Source: Geobacter sp. AOG1
GTDB taxonomy: Bacteria; Desulfobacterota; Desulfuromonadia; Geobacterales; Geobacteraceae
Length of the DNA: 64,000 nt
Assembly (NCBI RefSeq): GCF_019972315.1
Contig: NZ_BLIZ01000001.1
Span: 1,004,513 to 1,068,512 of the forward strand
Reading direction: 5' to 3'
Shown here: positions 1 to 8,331 of the stretch, in pieces
Numbering within the stretch: the stretch's first letter is position 1
Layout of the letters: every line of letters begins with the position of its first letter
Notes under the pieces: model-generated
Seen by the model: only the letters and a program-made list of their open reading frames with translations
The model's database searches: none
What the model was told of the DNA's origin: nothing
Position numbers and translations under genes: made by a program

Positions 1-523
1 TCCCCCCCCGGCTGGCGAAGGAGCCCCGGTCTTCCACGAGGGGAACGTGGGAATAGCCGAGCTTGACCAGTTTTCCCAGCAGGGTTTCCCGTTCTGCCTC
101 TTCCCCTGAAACAAGATAGTGGGAGACTTCCCCCAGCGTCTGCTGCGGCAGGACCCGCTGGGCCAGGGCTGCGAGGGGGGTGACCACGGCCCTGGCCCTT
201 CCGTCCATGAGACGGAACAGGGCATTGAGGCGCTGGCCGGTAATATCGGCATGGGGGGAAACGGGCTCGAAGGGGGCTGTATCCCATGACGGGAAATAGA
301 GTATTCCCTCGGCCTCACCGTCATAGAAGCAGAGTTCCCGCCAGAGCTCCTCCGCAGATTCCGAATCGGGGGTGACGATCAGGAGCGGCGCAGCAAGTTC
401 GGGCATCAGCCTGGCCAGGAGGTAGGCGGGAGCGGAACCCTTCAGCCCGGCAATGGTCAGAAGAGAGTCTTCGGCAGCAAGGGCCGGGGCAAGCTGTTTG
501 ATGTGGTCCTGGGTGGTGGCCAT
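1..523 (-). CDS. mfd: Transcription-repair coupling factor Mfd (partial, N-terminal part)
   Basis: Reading the minus strand from an ATG at 523 gives an open frame to the window edge, so about 174 N-terminal residues are visible. It starts MATTQDHIKQ and contains LLIVTPDSESAEELWREL, ILYFPSWDTAPFEPVSPH and GQRLNALFRLM. This is the UvrB-like domain 1 of Mfd, where the F-P-x-W-D-T-x-P-[FY]-E stretch and the following 'R...L..L' are characteristic. Mfd removes RNA polymerase stalled at DNA damage and recruits UvrA. The helicase and translocase motors lie beyond position 1. The start is three bases from the lspA stop codon, so the two are probably co-transcribed after ileS. uvrA itself lies at 10.3 kb on the other strand. 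Confidence 0.85.
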   Translation of the reverse strand, partial: MATTQDHIKQLAPALAAEDSLLTIAGLKGSAPAYLLARLMPELAAPLLIVTPDSESAEELWRELCFYDGEAEGILYFPSWDTAPFEPVSPHADITGQRLNALFRLMDGRARAVVTPLAALAQRVLPQQTLGEVSHYLVSGEEAERETLLGKLVKLGYSHVPLVEDRGSFASRGG

Positions 524-526
524 GGT

Positions 527-1039
527 CTACCCGGTCTGTTGGGGGGGGGGCTCCTTGAGGCGTTTCTGCCGGCGTTCCTCGATGAACATGTCGATGGCGA
601 GGAGGAAGACGCCGACGCAGATGGCCGAGTCGGCCACGTTGAATGCCGGCCAGTGATGGCCGTACCAGTGAACGTCGAGAAAGTCGATCACCTCCCCGAG
701 CCGGACCCGGTCGATGAGGTTGCCGACCGCTCCGGCGAAGACGAGTGAGAGGGCGAAGGCGGTGAAATTCTGGTCGGGCCGGAGCTTGCGGAAAAATGCG
801 GCGATGACCACCACGGCAACCAGGGAGACCAGGATGAAGAAAGGAAGGCGGTAGCTAAAGCCGGCCAGGAAGCTGAAGGCTGCTCCCCTGTTGCGCATAT
901 AGGTGATGTTGAAGAAATTCTCCACGACGGTTATGGATGAGTGAATATCCATGGTTCGGTCGATGAATGTCTTGGTTGCCTGGTCGATGCCGATGACCAG
1001 GGTGGAGACCACGAGCAGCATGAGGTATTTCAGTTTCAT
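527..1039 (-). CDS. lspA: Lipoprotein signal peptidase LspA
   Basis: Inner-membrane aspartyl protease (signal peptidase II) that cleaves the signal peptide of lipidated prolipoproteins. The 170-residue protein has four hydrophobic segments (about 5-23, 58-80, 90-108, 132-152). Both catalytic aspartate motifs are visible: GNLIDR with D110 and FNVADSAI with D137. I start it at MKLKYL (1039), preceded by GGAAAG at good spacing, rather than at the upstream in-frame start at 1078, which would add 13 non-hydrophobic residues. It lies downstream of ileS on the same strand, a very common bacterial pairing, separated from it by a large inverted repeat (1071-1266). Lipoproteins that need it in this window include Pal, CpoB and the 59.3 kb lipoprotein. 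Confidence 0.95.
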   Translation of the reverse strand: MKLKYLMLLVVSTLVIGIDQATKTFIDRTMDIHSSITVVENFFNITYMRNRGAAFSFLAGFSYRLPFFILVSLVAVVVIAAFFRKLRPDQNFTAFALSLVFAGAVGNLIDRVRLGEVIDFLDVHWYGHHWPAFNVADSAICVGVFLLAIDMFIEERRQKRLKEPPPQQTG

Positions 1040-1070
1040 GGATTCGCTTTCCAAAACAATTCTAAAAGCT

Positions 1071-1266
1071 TTAACCACAGAGGACGCGGAGGAAAGGCAG
1101 AATCAAAATTCCTTGAAGCCATTTTAACAGGATGAACAGGATAAAAACTCACAAATCAAGGTTTGTGTCTTAATTCTGAAAGTCTTTAGTCCTGAATATC
1201 CTGTACATCCTCTGTTAACGTTTGGCTTGAAGATTTCCTCCGTGTTCCTCTGCGTCCTCTGTGGTC
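1071..1266. repeat. Nested long inverted repeat between ileS and lspA
   Basis: The outer arms are AACCACAGAGGACGCGGAGG (1073-1092) and CCTCTGCGTCCTCTGTGGTC (1247-1266). The second, reversed, reads GACCACAGAGGACGCAGAGG. A second nested pair is TAACAGGATGAACAGGAT on the left and ATCCTGTACATCCTCTGTTA on the right. Between the arms are about 40 AT-rich bases. The unit fills the ileS-lspA gap, starting about 20 bases beyond the ileS stop codon on the minus strand. A partial copy of the right arm (TCTCTGCGACCTCTGTGGTA) occurs near 56305-56324. I see no open frame in it. Confidence 0.8.
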
Positions 1267-1285
1267 AGTGCTTTTTTGCCCTTGA

Positions 1286-4060
1286 TTACTTCACCGCAGC
1301 CAGGCATTTGGGGCAGATGGTCGGGTGCTCGCTGTCCGTCCCTAACTCTTCGCTGTAGCACCAGCAGCGCTCGCACTTCTCACCCGGAGCGGCGGTAACC
1401 CGCACCTTCATGCCGGCAACCCCTTCGGCCACGTAGCATCCCCCTTCGAGGGATTCGGCCAGAGTCACGCTGGAAACGATGAAAATGGCCGGCAGCTCCA
1501 GGGCGTATCCCTTCAGGAAACCGAGCAGTTCGGGCTCAGCGGCGATGGCCACGGCGGCATCCAGGGAATGGCCGATGGTCTTGGCCACCCGGGCCTGTTC
1601 CAGCGCCTTGGATACCTCGGCACGGATCTTCATGATCCGCTCCCACCGCTCGACCAGTTGCTCGTCCTTCCACTCCGGTCGGAGGGCCGGGAATTCTGCA
1701 AGATGGACGCTTTCTTCCCGTTCCCCCGGCATGTACCCCCAGACCTCGTCGGCGGTGAAAGAGAGCACCGGCGCCATGAGCCGCACCAGGGTATCGAGGA
1801 TACGGTACATGACGGTCTGAGCGGAACGTCGCTCCACTGAACCCTTCTTGCTGGTGTAGACCCGGTCCTTGAGGATGTCCAGGTAGAAGGCGCTCATCTC
1901 CACGGTGCAGAAGCCGTTCATGGCGTGATAGAGGACGTGGAACTCATACTCGCCGTAGCAGGTGAGGACCTTCTCCTTGAGAAGCTCCAGCTGGTGGAGA
2001 GCCCAGCGGTCCAGCTCCGGCATCTGCCCGTACTCGACGGCGTCCCTTGCCGGGTCGAAGTCGTGGATGTTCCCCAGGATGTAGCGGCAGGTGTTCCGGA
2101 TACGGCGGTACGCCTCGGAGAGGCGGGTGAGGATCTCCTGGGAGATGCGGATATCGTCCCGGTAGTCCTGGGCTGCCACCCACAGGCGGAGGATCTCGCC
2201 GCCAAACTTCTTGATCACCTCTTCCGGCGCTACCACGTTCCCCACCGACTTGCTCATCTTGCGCCCAGCGCCGTCCACAACGAAGCCGTGGGTCAGGACG
2301 TTCCGGTAGGGGGCGACGCCCCGGGTTCCCACGCTCTCCAAAAGTGACGAGTGGAACCACCCCCGATGCTGGTCGCTTCCCTCCAGGTACATGTCGGCGG
2401 GCGAAGAGAGCTTCGGGTTCGGCTCCAGAACAGCCGCATGGGAGACCCCGGAGTCGAACCAGACGTCCAGGATGTCCATCTCTTTCTGGAATTCCGTGGC
2501 CCCGCATTTCGGACATTTCGTCCCTGCCGGCATCAGGCGGGCGGCATCCCAGTCGAACCAGATGTCGGCGCTGTGCTGCTTGAACTGCTCGGCGACAAAA
2601 TCCATGATGGCGCCGTCTGCCAGGTACTCGCCGCAGGCGGTGCAGGAAAAGGCGGTGATGGGAACCCCCCAGGAACGCTGGCGGGAGATGCACCAGTCGG
2701 GGCGATTCTCGATCATGCCGTAGATCCGCTCTTTTCCCCACCGGGGGATCCACTGGACGGAGTTGATCGCTTCCAGCGCATTCTTCCTCAGGTCGTTCGC
2801 CTCCATGGAGATGAACCACTGTTCGGTGGCGCGGAATATGATCGGTTTCTTGCAGCGCCAGCAGTGGGGGTAGGAGTGGGTGATGTTTGCCTGTCCCACC
2901 AGTGCCCCCACTTCGGCCAGTTTTTCGATGACGGCCGGGTTGGCGGCCAAGACGGACTGGCCGCCGAAGAACTCCAGGTTGCCGATATACTTGCCGTGGT
3001 TGTCCACCGGGTTGTAGATCTCCAGCCCCTCTTTCAGGGCGAGTTCGTAGTCCTCCTGGCCGTGTCCCGGTGCAGTGTGGACGCAGCCTGTCCCTGCCTC
3101 CAGGGTCACGTGCTCGCCGAGCAGCACGATGGAATCACGGTCGTAGAAGGGGTGCTTGCACCTTTTCCGCTCCAGAACCTGGGCGGTGAAGGTCGCCAGC
3201 ACGTTCCCTTCCAGCTTGTTGGCTGCCAGGAACGCGTCCTTCAGCCCCTCGGCCACGATCAGCACCTCACCGTTCACTTCCAGGGCGGCGTAGGTGAAGT
3301 CGGGATGGATGGCGATGGCCAGATTTGCGGGGATGGTCCAGGGGGTGGTGGTCCAGATGACCAGGTAGACCCGTTTCCCTGCCAGAGCCGGGACCGCTGC
3401 GGAGATATCGTCCTGCAGGGCGAACTTGACGTAGATGGAAGGTGAGGTGTGGTCGGCATACTCCACCTCGGCCTCGGCCAGGGCGGTGACGCAGGAGGAG
3501 CACCAGTGGACCGGCTTCTTGCCGCGGTAGAGGCCGCCGTTGTGGGCGAATTTCGCCAGTTCGGCGGCGGTCAGCCCCTCGTACTCGTAGTTCATGGTGA
3601 GGTACGGGTTCTCCCAGTCCCCCAGGACACCGAGGCGCTTGAACTCATCCCGTTGGATGGCGATGAATTTTTCGGCGTAGGTGCGGCACTCCCGGCGCAT
3701 GGCCAGCTTGGACATTTCGTGCTTCTTCGATCCCAGGTTCTTCTCAACCTGCAATTCGATGGGAAGACCGTGACAGTCCCACCCCGGCACGTAGGGGGCG
3801 CTGAGCCCCTCCATCCGCTTGCTCTTCAGGATGACATCCTTGAGGATCTTGTTGAGGGCGTGGCCGATGTGGATGTGTCCGTTGGCATAAGGAGGGCCGT
3901 CGTGGAGTATGTAGAGCGGCCGTGTCTTCCCCTTCTCTTCGATCTTTCCATAGAGCCCGGTATCGTCCCACTTTTTCAGGATCTCAGGTTCCCGCTGGGC
4001 CAGGTTGGCCTTCATGGGGAACTCGGTGACCGGCAGGTTGAGCGTCTCTTTATATTCCAT
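1286..4060 (-). CDS. ileS: Isoleucyl-tRNA synthetase
   Basis: Class I aminoacyl-tRNA synthetase that charges tRNA-Ile and hydrolyses mischarged valine through its CP1 editing domain. At 924 residues it has the family's normal length. The HIGH motif is at residues 64-67 (GHIHIGHALN), the KMSKS loop appears as GRKMSKSVGN about two thirds along, and the editing region holds VIWTTTPWTIPANLA and GTGCVHTAPGHG. The C-terminal zinc-binding domain has CERCWCY followed by CPKC, which marks the bacterial type 1 enzyme. The ATG at 4060 has a GGAGG ribosome site just upstream. A TTGACT-N17-TAGTTT promoter lies at 4106-4134. No T-box leader is seen. Confidence 0.98.
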   Translation of the reverse strand: MEYKETLNLPVTEFPMKANLAQREPEILKKWDDTGLYGKIEEKGKTRPLYILHDGPPYANGHIHIGHALNKILKDVILKSKRMEGLSAPYVPGWDCHGLPIELQVEKNLGSKKHEMSKLAMRRECRTYAEKFIAIQRDEFKRLGVLGDWENPYLTMNYEYEGLTAAELAKFAHNGGLYRGKKPVHWCSSCVTALAEAEVEYADHTSPSIYVKFALQDDISAAVPALAGKRVYLVIWTTTPWTIPANLAIAIHPDFTYAALEVNGEVLIVAEGLKDAFLAANKLEGNVLATFTAQVLERKRCKHPFYDRDSIVLLGEHVTLEAGTGCVHTAPGHGQEDYELALKEGLEIYNPVDNHGKYIGNLEFFGGQSVLAANPAVIEKLAEVGALVGQANITHSYPHCWRCKKPIIFRATEQWFISMEANDLRKNALEAINSVQWIPRWGKERIYGMIENRPDWCISRQRSWGVPITAFSCTACGEYLADGAIMDFVAEQFKQHSADIWFDWDAARLMPAGTKCPKCGATEFQKEMDILDVWFDSGVSHAAVLEPNPKLSSPADMYLEGSDQHRGWFHSSLLESVGTRGVAPYRNVLTHGFVVDGAGRKMSKSVGNVVAPEEVIKKFGGEILRLWVAAQDYRDDIRISQEILTRLSEAYRRIRNTCRYILGNIHDFDPARDAVEYGQMPELDRWALHQLELLKEKVLTCYGEYEFHVLYHAMNGFCTVEMSAFYLDILKDRVYTSKKGSVERRSAQTVMYRILDTLVRLMAPVLSFTADEVWGYMPGEREESVHLAEFPALRPEWKDEQLVERWERIMKIRAEVSKALEQARVAKTIGHSLDAAVAIAAEPELLGFLKGYALELPAIFIVSSVTLAESLEGGCYVAEGVAGMKVRVTAAPGEKCERCWCYSEELGTDSEHPTICPKCLAAVK

Positions 4061-4105
4061 ACGACCTCCAGCGTGGGTAGGGGTAATTCACGGGTGAAGC
4101 GCCTT

Positions 4106-4134
4106 AAACTACTAGGAACCCATTGAAAAGTCAA
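4106..4134 (-). promoter_or_regulatory. Sigma-70-type promoter for ileS-lspA-mfd
   Basis: On the minus strand the -35 box TTGACT (4129-4134) and -10 box TAGTTT (4106-4111) are 17 bases apart. Transcription would begin about 40 bases before the ileS ATG. Confidence 0.55.
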
Positions 4135-4216
4135 GGGTAAAGGGGCAATTTCGCTTGTCTAAACCGTGCCGAAATGGTATATGTTGCCGGCTATGGCGAA
4201 CGGGGAGGCACAACGC

Positions 4217-6037
4217 ATGAAGCACGGCACAACCGACTCCTTCTGGGGCGGCATCGTCAAATCCATGGGACTGGTCTTCGGCGACATCGGCACGAGCCCC
4301 ATCTATACCCTTACGGTGTTGTTCGCCCTTACCAAGCCGACCCACGACAACGTATTCGGCATCCTTTCCCTCGTGGTCTGGACCCTCATCATCCTTGTCA
4401 CCGCCGAGTATGCCTGGCTCGCCATGAGCCTGGGACGGAAGGGTGAGGGGGGGACCATCGTCCTCAAGGAGATCCTGATCCGGCTCCTGAAGGGGGGGCG
4501 GCGTATGGCGTTCGTCGGTTTCCTCTCTTTTGTCGGCGTTTCCCTCCTGCTCGGCGACGGAGTCATCACGCCGGCTATCAGTATCCTCTCCGCCGTGGAA
4601 GGTATGGTGCTCATCCCGGGACTGGCGGCCCTTCATCAAGGTACCCTGATCTTCATTGCCGCCCTGATCGCCATCGGACTGTTCGTCTTTCAGTTCAAGG
4701 GGACCGACAAGGTGGCGAGGGCGTTCGGTCCTCTCATGGTGCTCTGGTTCGTCTCTCTGACGGTTTCTGGTGTCATTTCCATTGCCACCTTTCCCGAGGT
4801 GATCAAGTCGGTGAGCCCCTACTATGCCGTCAAGTTCTTCCTCGATAACGGCTTTTCCGGTTTCTTCGTCCTCTCCGAGGTGATCCTCTGTGCCACCGGG
4901 GGGGAAGCGCTCTATGCGGACATGGGGCATCTGGGTCGACGGCCGATTGTCCGGGCCTGGTACTTCGTTTTCTGTGCCTTGGTCGTCAACTATCTGGGGC
5001 AGGGAGCCTTCATCCTCCAGCACCCCGAAGCGAAGAACTTTCTCTTCGGCATGGTGCAGGGCCAGTCCGGGCTCCTCTACATCCCGTTCCTCATCCTCAC
5101 CATCATGGCGACGGTCATCGCCTCCCAGGCTCTCATCAGCGGCGTCTTCTCCATCGTCTACCAGGGGATCACCACCCGGATCATGCCGCTCATGAAGGTG
5201 GATTACACCTCCAGCCACCTCAAGTCCCAGATCTACATAGGTTCGGTGAACTGGTTCCTCATGGTGCTCGTCATCTTCATCATGCTCCTGTTCCGGAAAT
5301 CGGAGAACCTGGCGGCTGCATACGGCTTGGCGGTCACCGGTACCATGACCATCACCGGTATCATGATGACCATGATCTTTGCCCGCACCACCAAGAAGTG
5401 GAAGGTTCTTCCCGCAGCCGTCGTTACCCTGGTGGACCTGGTGTTCCTCGTGGCGAACCTCAACAAGCTTCCCCACGGTGGTTACTGGTCAATCATTCTT
5501 GCGACGATACCGTTTTTGACCATTCTCATCTGGACCAAGGGGCAGCGCGCCCTCTACCGGGCGCTCCGCCCCCTCGACCTGGAGACGTTCCTGATCGCCT
5601 ACAAGCAGATTTACGCCAAGGAGCGAAACATCCCCGGAACGGGTCTCTTCTTCGTGCGGGAGACCGATGTCGTCCCCCCCTATGTGATCCACTGCATCAT
5701 CAGAAGCAACATCATTTACGAGCGAAACGTTTTCGTCTCCCTTGCCAGGACCGACGAGCCGTTTGGTGTCTACAGCTGTCTCACTGAAGGGGTCGGACCG
5801 GGCCTGGACGCCTTCGATGTCAAAGCGGGGTACATGGAGGTCGCCGATATCGAGGGGCTCGTCAAGGAGAACGGCATCAACGAAAAGGTCATTTTCTATG
5901 GCATCGAGGACATCTCCACCATGAACCCCATCTGGCGGGTCTTCTCCGTCATCAAGAAGCTCACCCCCAATTTCGTCCAGTTCAACAAGCTGCCGGCGTC
6001 GAAACTTCAAGGTGTCGTGACGCGGGTGGAGATGTGA
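4217..6037 (+). CDS. kup: Kup-type potassium uptake permease
   Basis: K+/H+ symporter of the KUP/HAK/KT family in the inner membrane. The N-terminus carries the family signature GLVFGDIGTSPIYTL, followed by about twelve hydrophobic spans (to roughly residue 430) and a cytoplasmic C-terminal domain. Further recognisable segments are GDGVITPAISILSAVEG and ALYADMGHLGRRPI. I choose the ATG at 4217 (MKHGTTDS) because GGGGAGG lies eight bases upstream. In-frame starts at 4166 and 4193 have no ribosome site. The resulting 606 residues are typical for the family. It is divergent from ileS and almost touches the ResB-like gene downstream. Confidence 0.95.
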   Translation: MKHGTTDSFWGGIVKSMGLVFGDIGTSPIYTLTVLFALTKPTHDNVFGILSLVVWTLIILVTAEYAWLAMSLGRKGEGGTIVLKEILIRLLKGGRRMAFVGFLSFVGVSLLLGDGVITPAISILSAVEGMVLIPGLAALHQGTLIFIAALIAIGLFVFQFKGTDKVARAFGPLMVLWFVSLTVSGVISIATFPEVIKSVSPYYAVKFFLDNGFSGFFVLSEVILCATGGEALYADMGHLGRRPIVRAWYFVFCALVVNYLGQGAFILQHPEAKNFLFGMVQGQSGLLYIPFLILTIMATVIASQALISGVFSIVYQGITTRIMPLMKVDYTSSHLKSQIYIGSVNWFLMVLVIFIMLLFRKSENLAAAYGLAVTGTMTITGIMMTMIFARTTKKWKVLPAAVVTLVDLVFLVANLNKLPHGGYWSIILATIPFLTILIWTKGQRALYRALRPLDLETFLIAYKQIYAKERNIPGTGLFFVRETDVVPPYVIHCIIRSNIIYERNVFVSLARTDEPFGVYSCLTEGVGPGLDAFDVKAGYMEVADIEGLVKENGINEKVIFYGIEDISTMNPIWRVFSVIKKLTPNFVQFNKLPASKLQGVVTRVEM

Positions 6038-6041
6038 TGAC

Positions 6042-6752
6042 ATGATGGGAAAGGTCTGCCGCTACCTCGTCTCGCTTGACCTGGGGCTCTGGCTCATGGT
6101 CGGCGTCTTGCTGTTCATGGCGCTCGGCTCCTTTCTCAGCGGCGGGGAAAACGGAAGCTCCATCAACGACCTGCCGCTGTTCCTCTGGTTGCGGGAGGTG
6201 CCGCTGGCCGCTTCCTGGTGGCTCTGGGGGACTATCGGCCTGCTGGCCCTACTGGCGGTCAACACGGTTCTCTGCAGCATGGAGTCGCTCGGTAAAAAGT
6301 GGGAAAGGGGAAGTTCCCTGGTCCGCATCGCGCCCCAGGTCATGCACCTGGGGTTCCTGCTGATCATGGTAGCGCATCTTGTCAGCGCCAGAGGGAGCTT
6401 CAAGCAGGCGATGGAGGTGGGGGAGGGTTCGACCATCGGCTTTCCCAACGGGGGGGTGGTGCAGGTGGGGCGGATCGACTCAACCATCGGTCCCATGGGG
6501 ATGCCGACCGCTTTCAGCGCCCAGGTCCGGACCCTGGGCGGAGATGGGGCATTCGGGAGCATGAGCCCCAACCACCCCTTCTTCTACCGGGGGTTCGGGA
6601 TCTACCTGAAAGAGGTGGGATTCATGCCGGCGCCGGTGGCCCTGGTGGAGATCCATCGGGAACCGGGGGCGGGATGGGCGCTGGCGGGGGCACTGCTGTT
6701 TACGGCGGGGAATGTGGTGCTGCTGGCGGTCCGGGGGGGACGTTTGGTCTGA
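6042..6752 (+). CDS. ResB-like (cytochrome c biogenesis family) membrane protein
   Basis: 236-residue membrane protein with hydrophobic spans near residues 14-30, 58-78, 98-115 and 212-230. The N-terminal SLDLGLWLMVGVLLFMALGS, followed by a W-rich second span, resembles the start of ResB/Ccs1, which holds haem with ResC/CcsA during cytochrome c maturation. The large periplasmic domain of true ResB (total usually over 400 residues) is much reduced here to about 100 residues. The RIAPQVMHLGFLLIMVAHL segment contains a histidine in a membrane span. No ResC/CcsA gene adjoins it. I regard the family assignment as likely and the haem role as inference. The gene begins five bases after kup, and its stop codon overlaps the first base of repeat A1. 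Confidence 0.6.
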   Translation: MMGKVCRYLVSLDLGLWLMVGVLLFMALGSFLSGGENGSSINDLPLFLWLREVPLAASWWLWGTIGLLALLAVNTVLCSMESLGKKWERGSSLVRIAPQVMHLGFLLIMVAHLVSARGSFKQAMEVGEGSTIGFPNGGVVQVGRIDSTIGPMGMPTAFSAQVRTLGGDGAFGSMSPNHPFFYRGFGIYLKEVGFMPAPVALVEIHREPGAGWALAGALLFTAGNVVLLAVRGGRLV

Positions 6753-6912
6753 ATCGGTGAAGGGTGAGCGTTCCGTTCCGCTCAGAGTCCCCTCGCACCG
6801 CCGCTGTACGGCTCATTTCGCGCCGGTCGTTTGGCCGGCTCTGCTCAATTTTGCCCGCATCGGCTGGCTCTCGGGCACATTCGCTTTACGGAGCACTCAC
6901 CCTTCACCGATT
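6752..6912 (+). repeat. Family A structured intergenic repeat, copy A1
   Basis: 161 bp element with terminal inverted repeats AATCGGTGAAGGGTGAG and CTCACCCTTCACCGATT (perfect 17-bp stem) and inner hairpins such as GAGCG/CGCTC. A second copy lies at 59087-59248 with the same internal order (GTTCCGCTCAG, CGCCGCTGTACGGCTCATTTCGC, GGAGCACTCACCC). Both sit directly 3' of a gene and in its orientation. It holds no convincing open frame. Confidence 0.85.
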
Positions 6913-6920
6913 CAGGTACA

Positions 6921-6940
6921 GGGCGCCGTTACCGGCGCCC
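6921..6940 (-). terminator. Hairpin 3' of the cyclophilin gene
   Basis: Perfect 8-bp stem GGGCGCCG/CGGCGCCC with a four-base loop, nine bases past the cyclophilin stop codon on the minus strand. It lacks a T run, so its action as a terminator is uncertain. Confidence 0.4.
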
Positions 6941-6948
6941 TTCGTGCA

Positions 6949-7524
6949 TCATTTCACCACTATTATGGACTTTATCACCACCGGCACCGTCGGCACGTCC
7001 TGAAATCCCTTCTGCACACCGGTCTGCACCGCAGCTATCTTGTCCACCACGTCCATCCCGTCGATCACCTTGCCGAACACTGCGTAACCGTACCCTTGCA
7101 TGGTTTTGTCCCGGTGGTTGAGGAAGCCGTTATCTTTCACGTTGATGAAGAATTGGGAGCTTGCCGAGTCGACCACCATGGTGCGGGCCATGGCCAGGGT
7201 GCCACGCTGGTTCTTGAGGCCGTTGTCCGCTTCATTCTTGATGGGGTCGTTGGGCTTCTTCATGGTTATTTCCGGGGTAAAGCCCCCCCCCTGGATCATG
7301 AAGTTCGGGATGACCCTATGAAAGATGGTGCCGTTGTAAAAGCCGCTGTTGACGTAGGAGAGGAAATTCTTCACGGAGATAGGCGCTTCTTTTTGAAACA
7401 GCTCTATCTTCACGTTGCCGAGGCTGGTCTCCATGAGCACCACCGGATTTTTCTCCCCGGCGGCCAAGGCTGTCCCCCCCAGCAGCAGGGTACAGGCGAG
7501 AGTGAGCACGAGTTTCTTCAGCAT
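6949..7524 (-). CDS. Periplasmic cyclophilin-type peptidyl-prolyl isomerase
   Basis: 191-residue PPIase. An N-terminal signal peptide ([23 protein letters not shown]) predicts export to the periplasm. The mature part is a compact cyclophilin domain with [14 protein letters not shown] (catalytic arginine and FMxQGG) and [11 protein letters not shown], plus [15 protein letters not shown] near the end. The ATG at 7524 is preceded by AAGGAGG. The same frame remains open upstream into the methyltransferase gene, but that extension is an out-of-frame shadow and not a fusion. It probably shares a transcript with the methyltransferase gene 65 bases upstream. Confidence 0.92.
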   Translation of the reverse strand: MLKKLVLTLACTLLLGGTALAAGEKNPVVLMETSLGNVKIELFQKEAPISVKNFLSYVNSGFYNGTIFHRVIPNFMIQGGGFTPEITMKKPNDPIKNEADNGLKNQRGTLAMARTMVVDSASSQFFINVKDNGFLNHRDKTMQGYGYAVFGKVIDGMDVVDKIAAVQTGVQKGFQDVPTVPVVIKSIIVVK

Positions 7525-7589
7525 TGCGATTCCTCCTTGTAAAAGTGTGAGTCTGTGCCGTGCCAGTATAGAAAAAGGGTGGGGGCTGG

Positions 7590-8186
7590 TCAATCTTTTC
7601 CCATGAGAATGGTGACGTAATCCTCCAGAATGCGCATGTCGAGCAGACTGCACCCCAGCCGGGCGAAGCGGTTCTGGATGTCGAACTTGTCCTGGAGCGG
7701 GATACCGGAGAGGAGGAGCAGGCCGCCGGGACGGGTCATGGCGACCATCTGGTCGGCCAGCGCCAGGTGGATATCTGCGTAGATGTTGGCGAGGAAAAGA
7801 TCGAACCGCTCTCCACGGAGGGAGCTCAATTCTCCGCAAACGGAGAGGACCCGGTCCTCCATTCCGTTCAGGCGGGCGTTGGCGGCACAGGAAACTGCCG
7901 CCGGCCATTCGATGTCCACGGCGACCACTGTTTCCGCGCCGAGCCGTACCGCCGCGATGGCGAGGATGCCGGTGCCGCTCCCCAGGTCGAGCCCTCGGGC
8001 ACCCCGGACTTCGGAGCGTCCTGCCAGCATCTCCAGGCAGGAAGCGGTAGTCTCGTGCTCGCCGGAGCCGAAAGCCCCCTTCTTGCCGAGGACGAGGGGT
8101 ATGCCACACGGTTCCGTCGGGGAGGCATCTTCAGGCAGGATGGTGAAGGGGCCAATGGGGAAGGGGGTGAAGATGCGTCCGGTCAT
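7590..8186 (-). CDS. PrmA-like class I methyltransferase, short form
   Basis: 198-residue SAM-dependent methyltransferase. [18 protein letters not shown] matches the substrate-side motif of ribosomal protein L11 methyltransferase (usually AFGTGxHxTT). It is followed by the SAM-binding [14 protein letters not shown], by VVAVDIEW, and by [13 protein letters not shown] in place of the usual NPxY-like N-I-x-x motif. PrmA is normally close to 300 residues with a separate N-terminal substrate domain. Here only about 35 residues precede the motif, so L11 may not be the substrate. The ATG at 8186 has GGAG seven bases upstream. It is divergent from the phosphohexomutase gene. Confidence 0.75.
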   Translation of the reverse strand: MTGRIFTPFPIGPFTILPEDASPTEPCGIPLVLGKKGAFGSGEHETTASCLEMLAGRSEVRGARGLDLGSGTGILAIAAVRLGAETVVAVDIEWPAAVSCAANARLNGMEDRVLSVCGELSSLRGERFDLFLANIYADIHLALADQMVAMTRPGGLLLLSGIPLQDKFDIQNRFARLGCSLLDMRILEDYVTILMGKD

Positions 8187-8331
8187 GGTCGTGCTCCGCG
8201 ATGGTGGATGGGGGGCACCTTACTCCATTTCCCCGGCAAAGGGAAGGAAACTAATGGTTGACATCCGATGCCGATAAGGTGAAAATTACCGCCAAATCAT
8301 GAAATTTCAGCTAGTTGGGGAGGGCGATTCG

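Noticed and set aside
1071-1266. RNA gene or tRNA in the ileS-lspA gap
   Set aside because: The structure is a simple nested inverted repeat without a cloverleaf or known RNA signature.
4061-4105. T-box riboswitch upstream of ileS
   Set aside because: The leader is only about 40 bases and contains no T-box sequence or specifier hairpin.
4112-5476. 454-codon minus-strand open frame opposite kup
   Set aside because: Antisense to membrane helices of Kup. The His/Asp/Glu-rich product has no recognisable features.
6949-8109. Apparent fusion of a 190-residue domain to the cyclophilin
   Set aside because: The upstream part is the methyltransferase gene read in the wrong frame. A signal peptide and ribosome site mark the real cyclophilin start at 7524.
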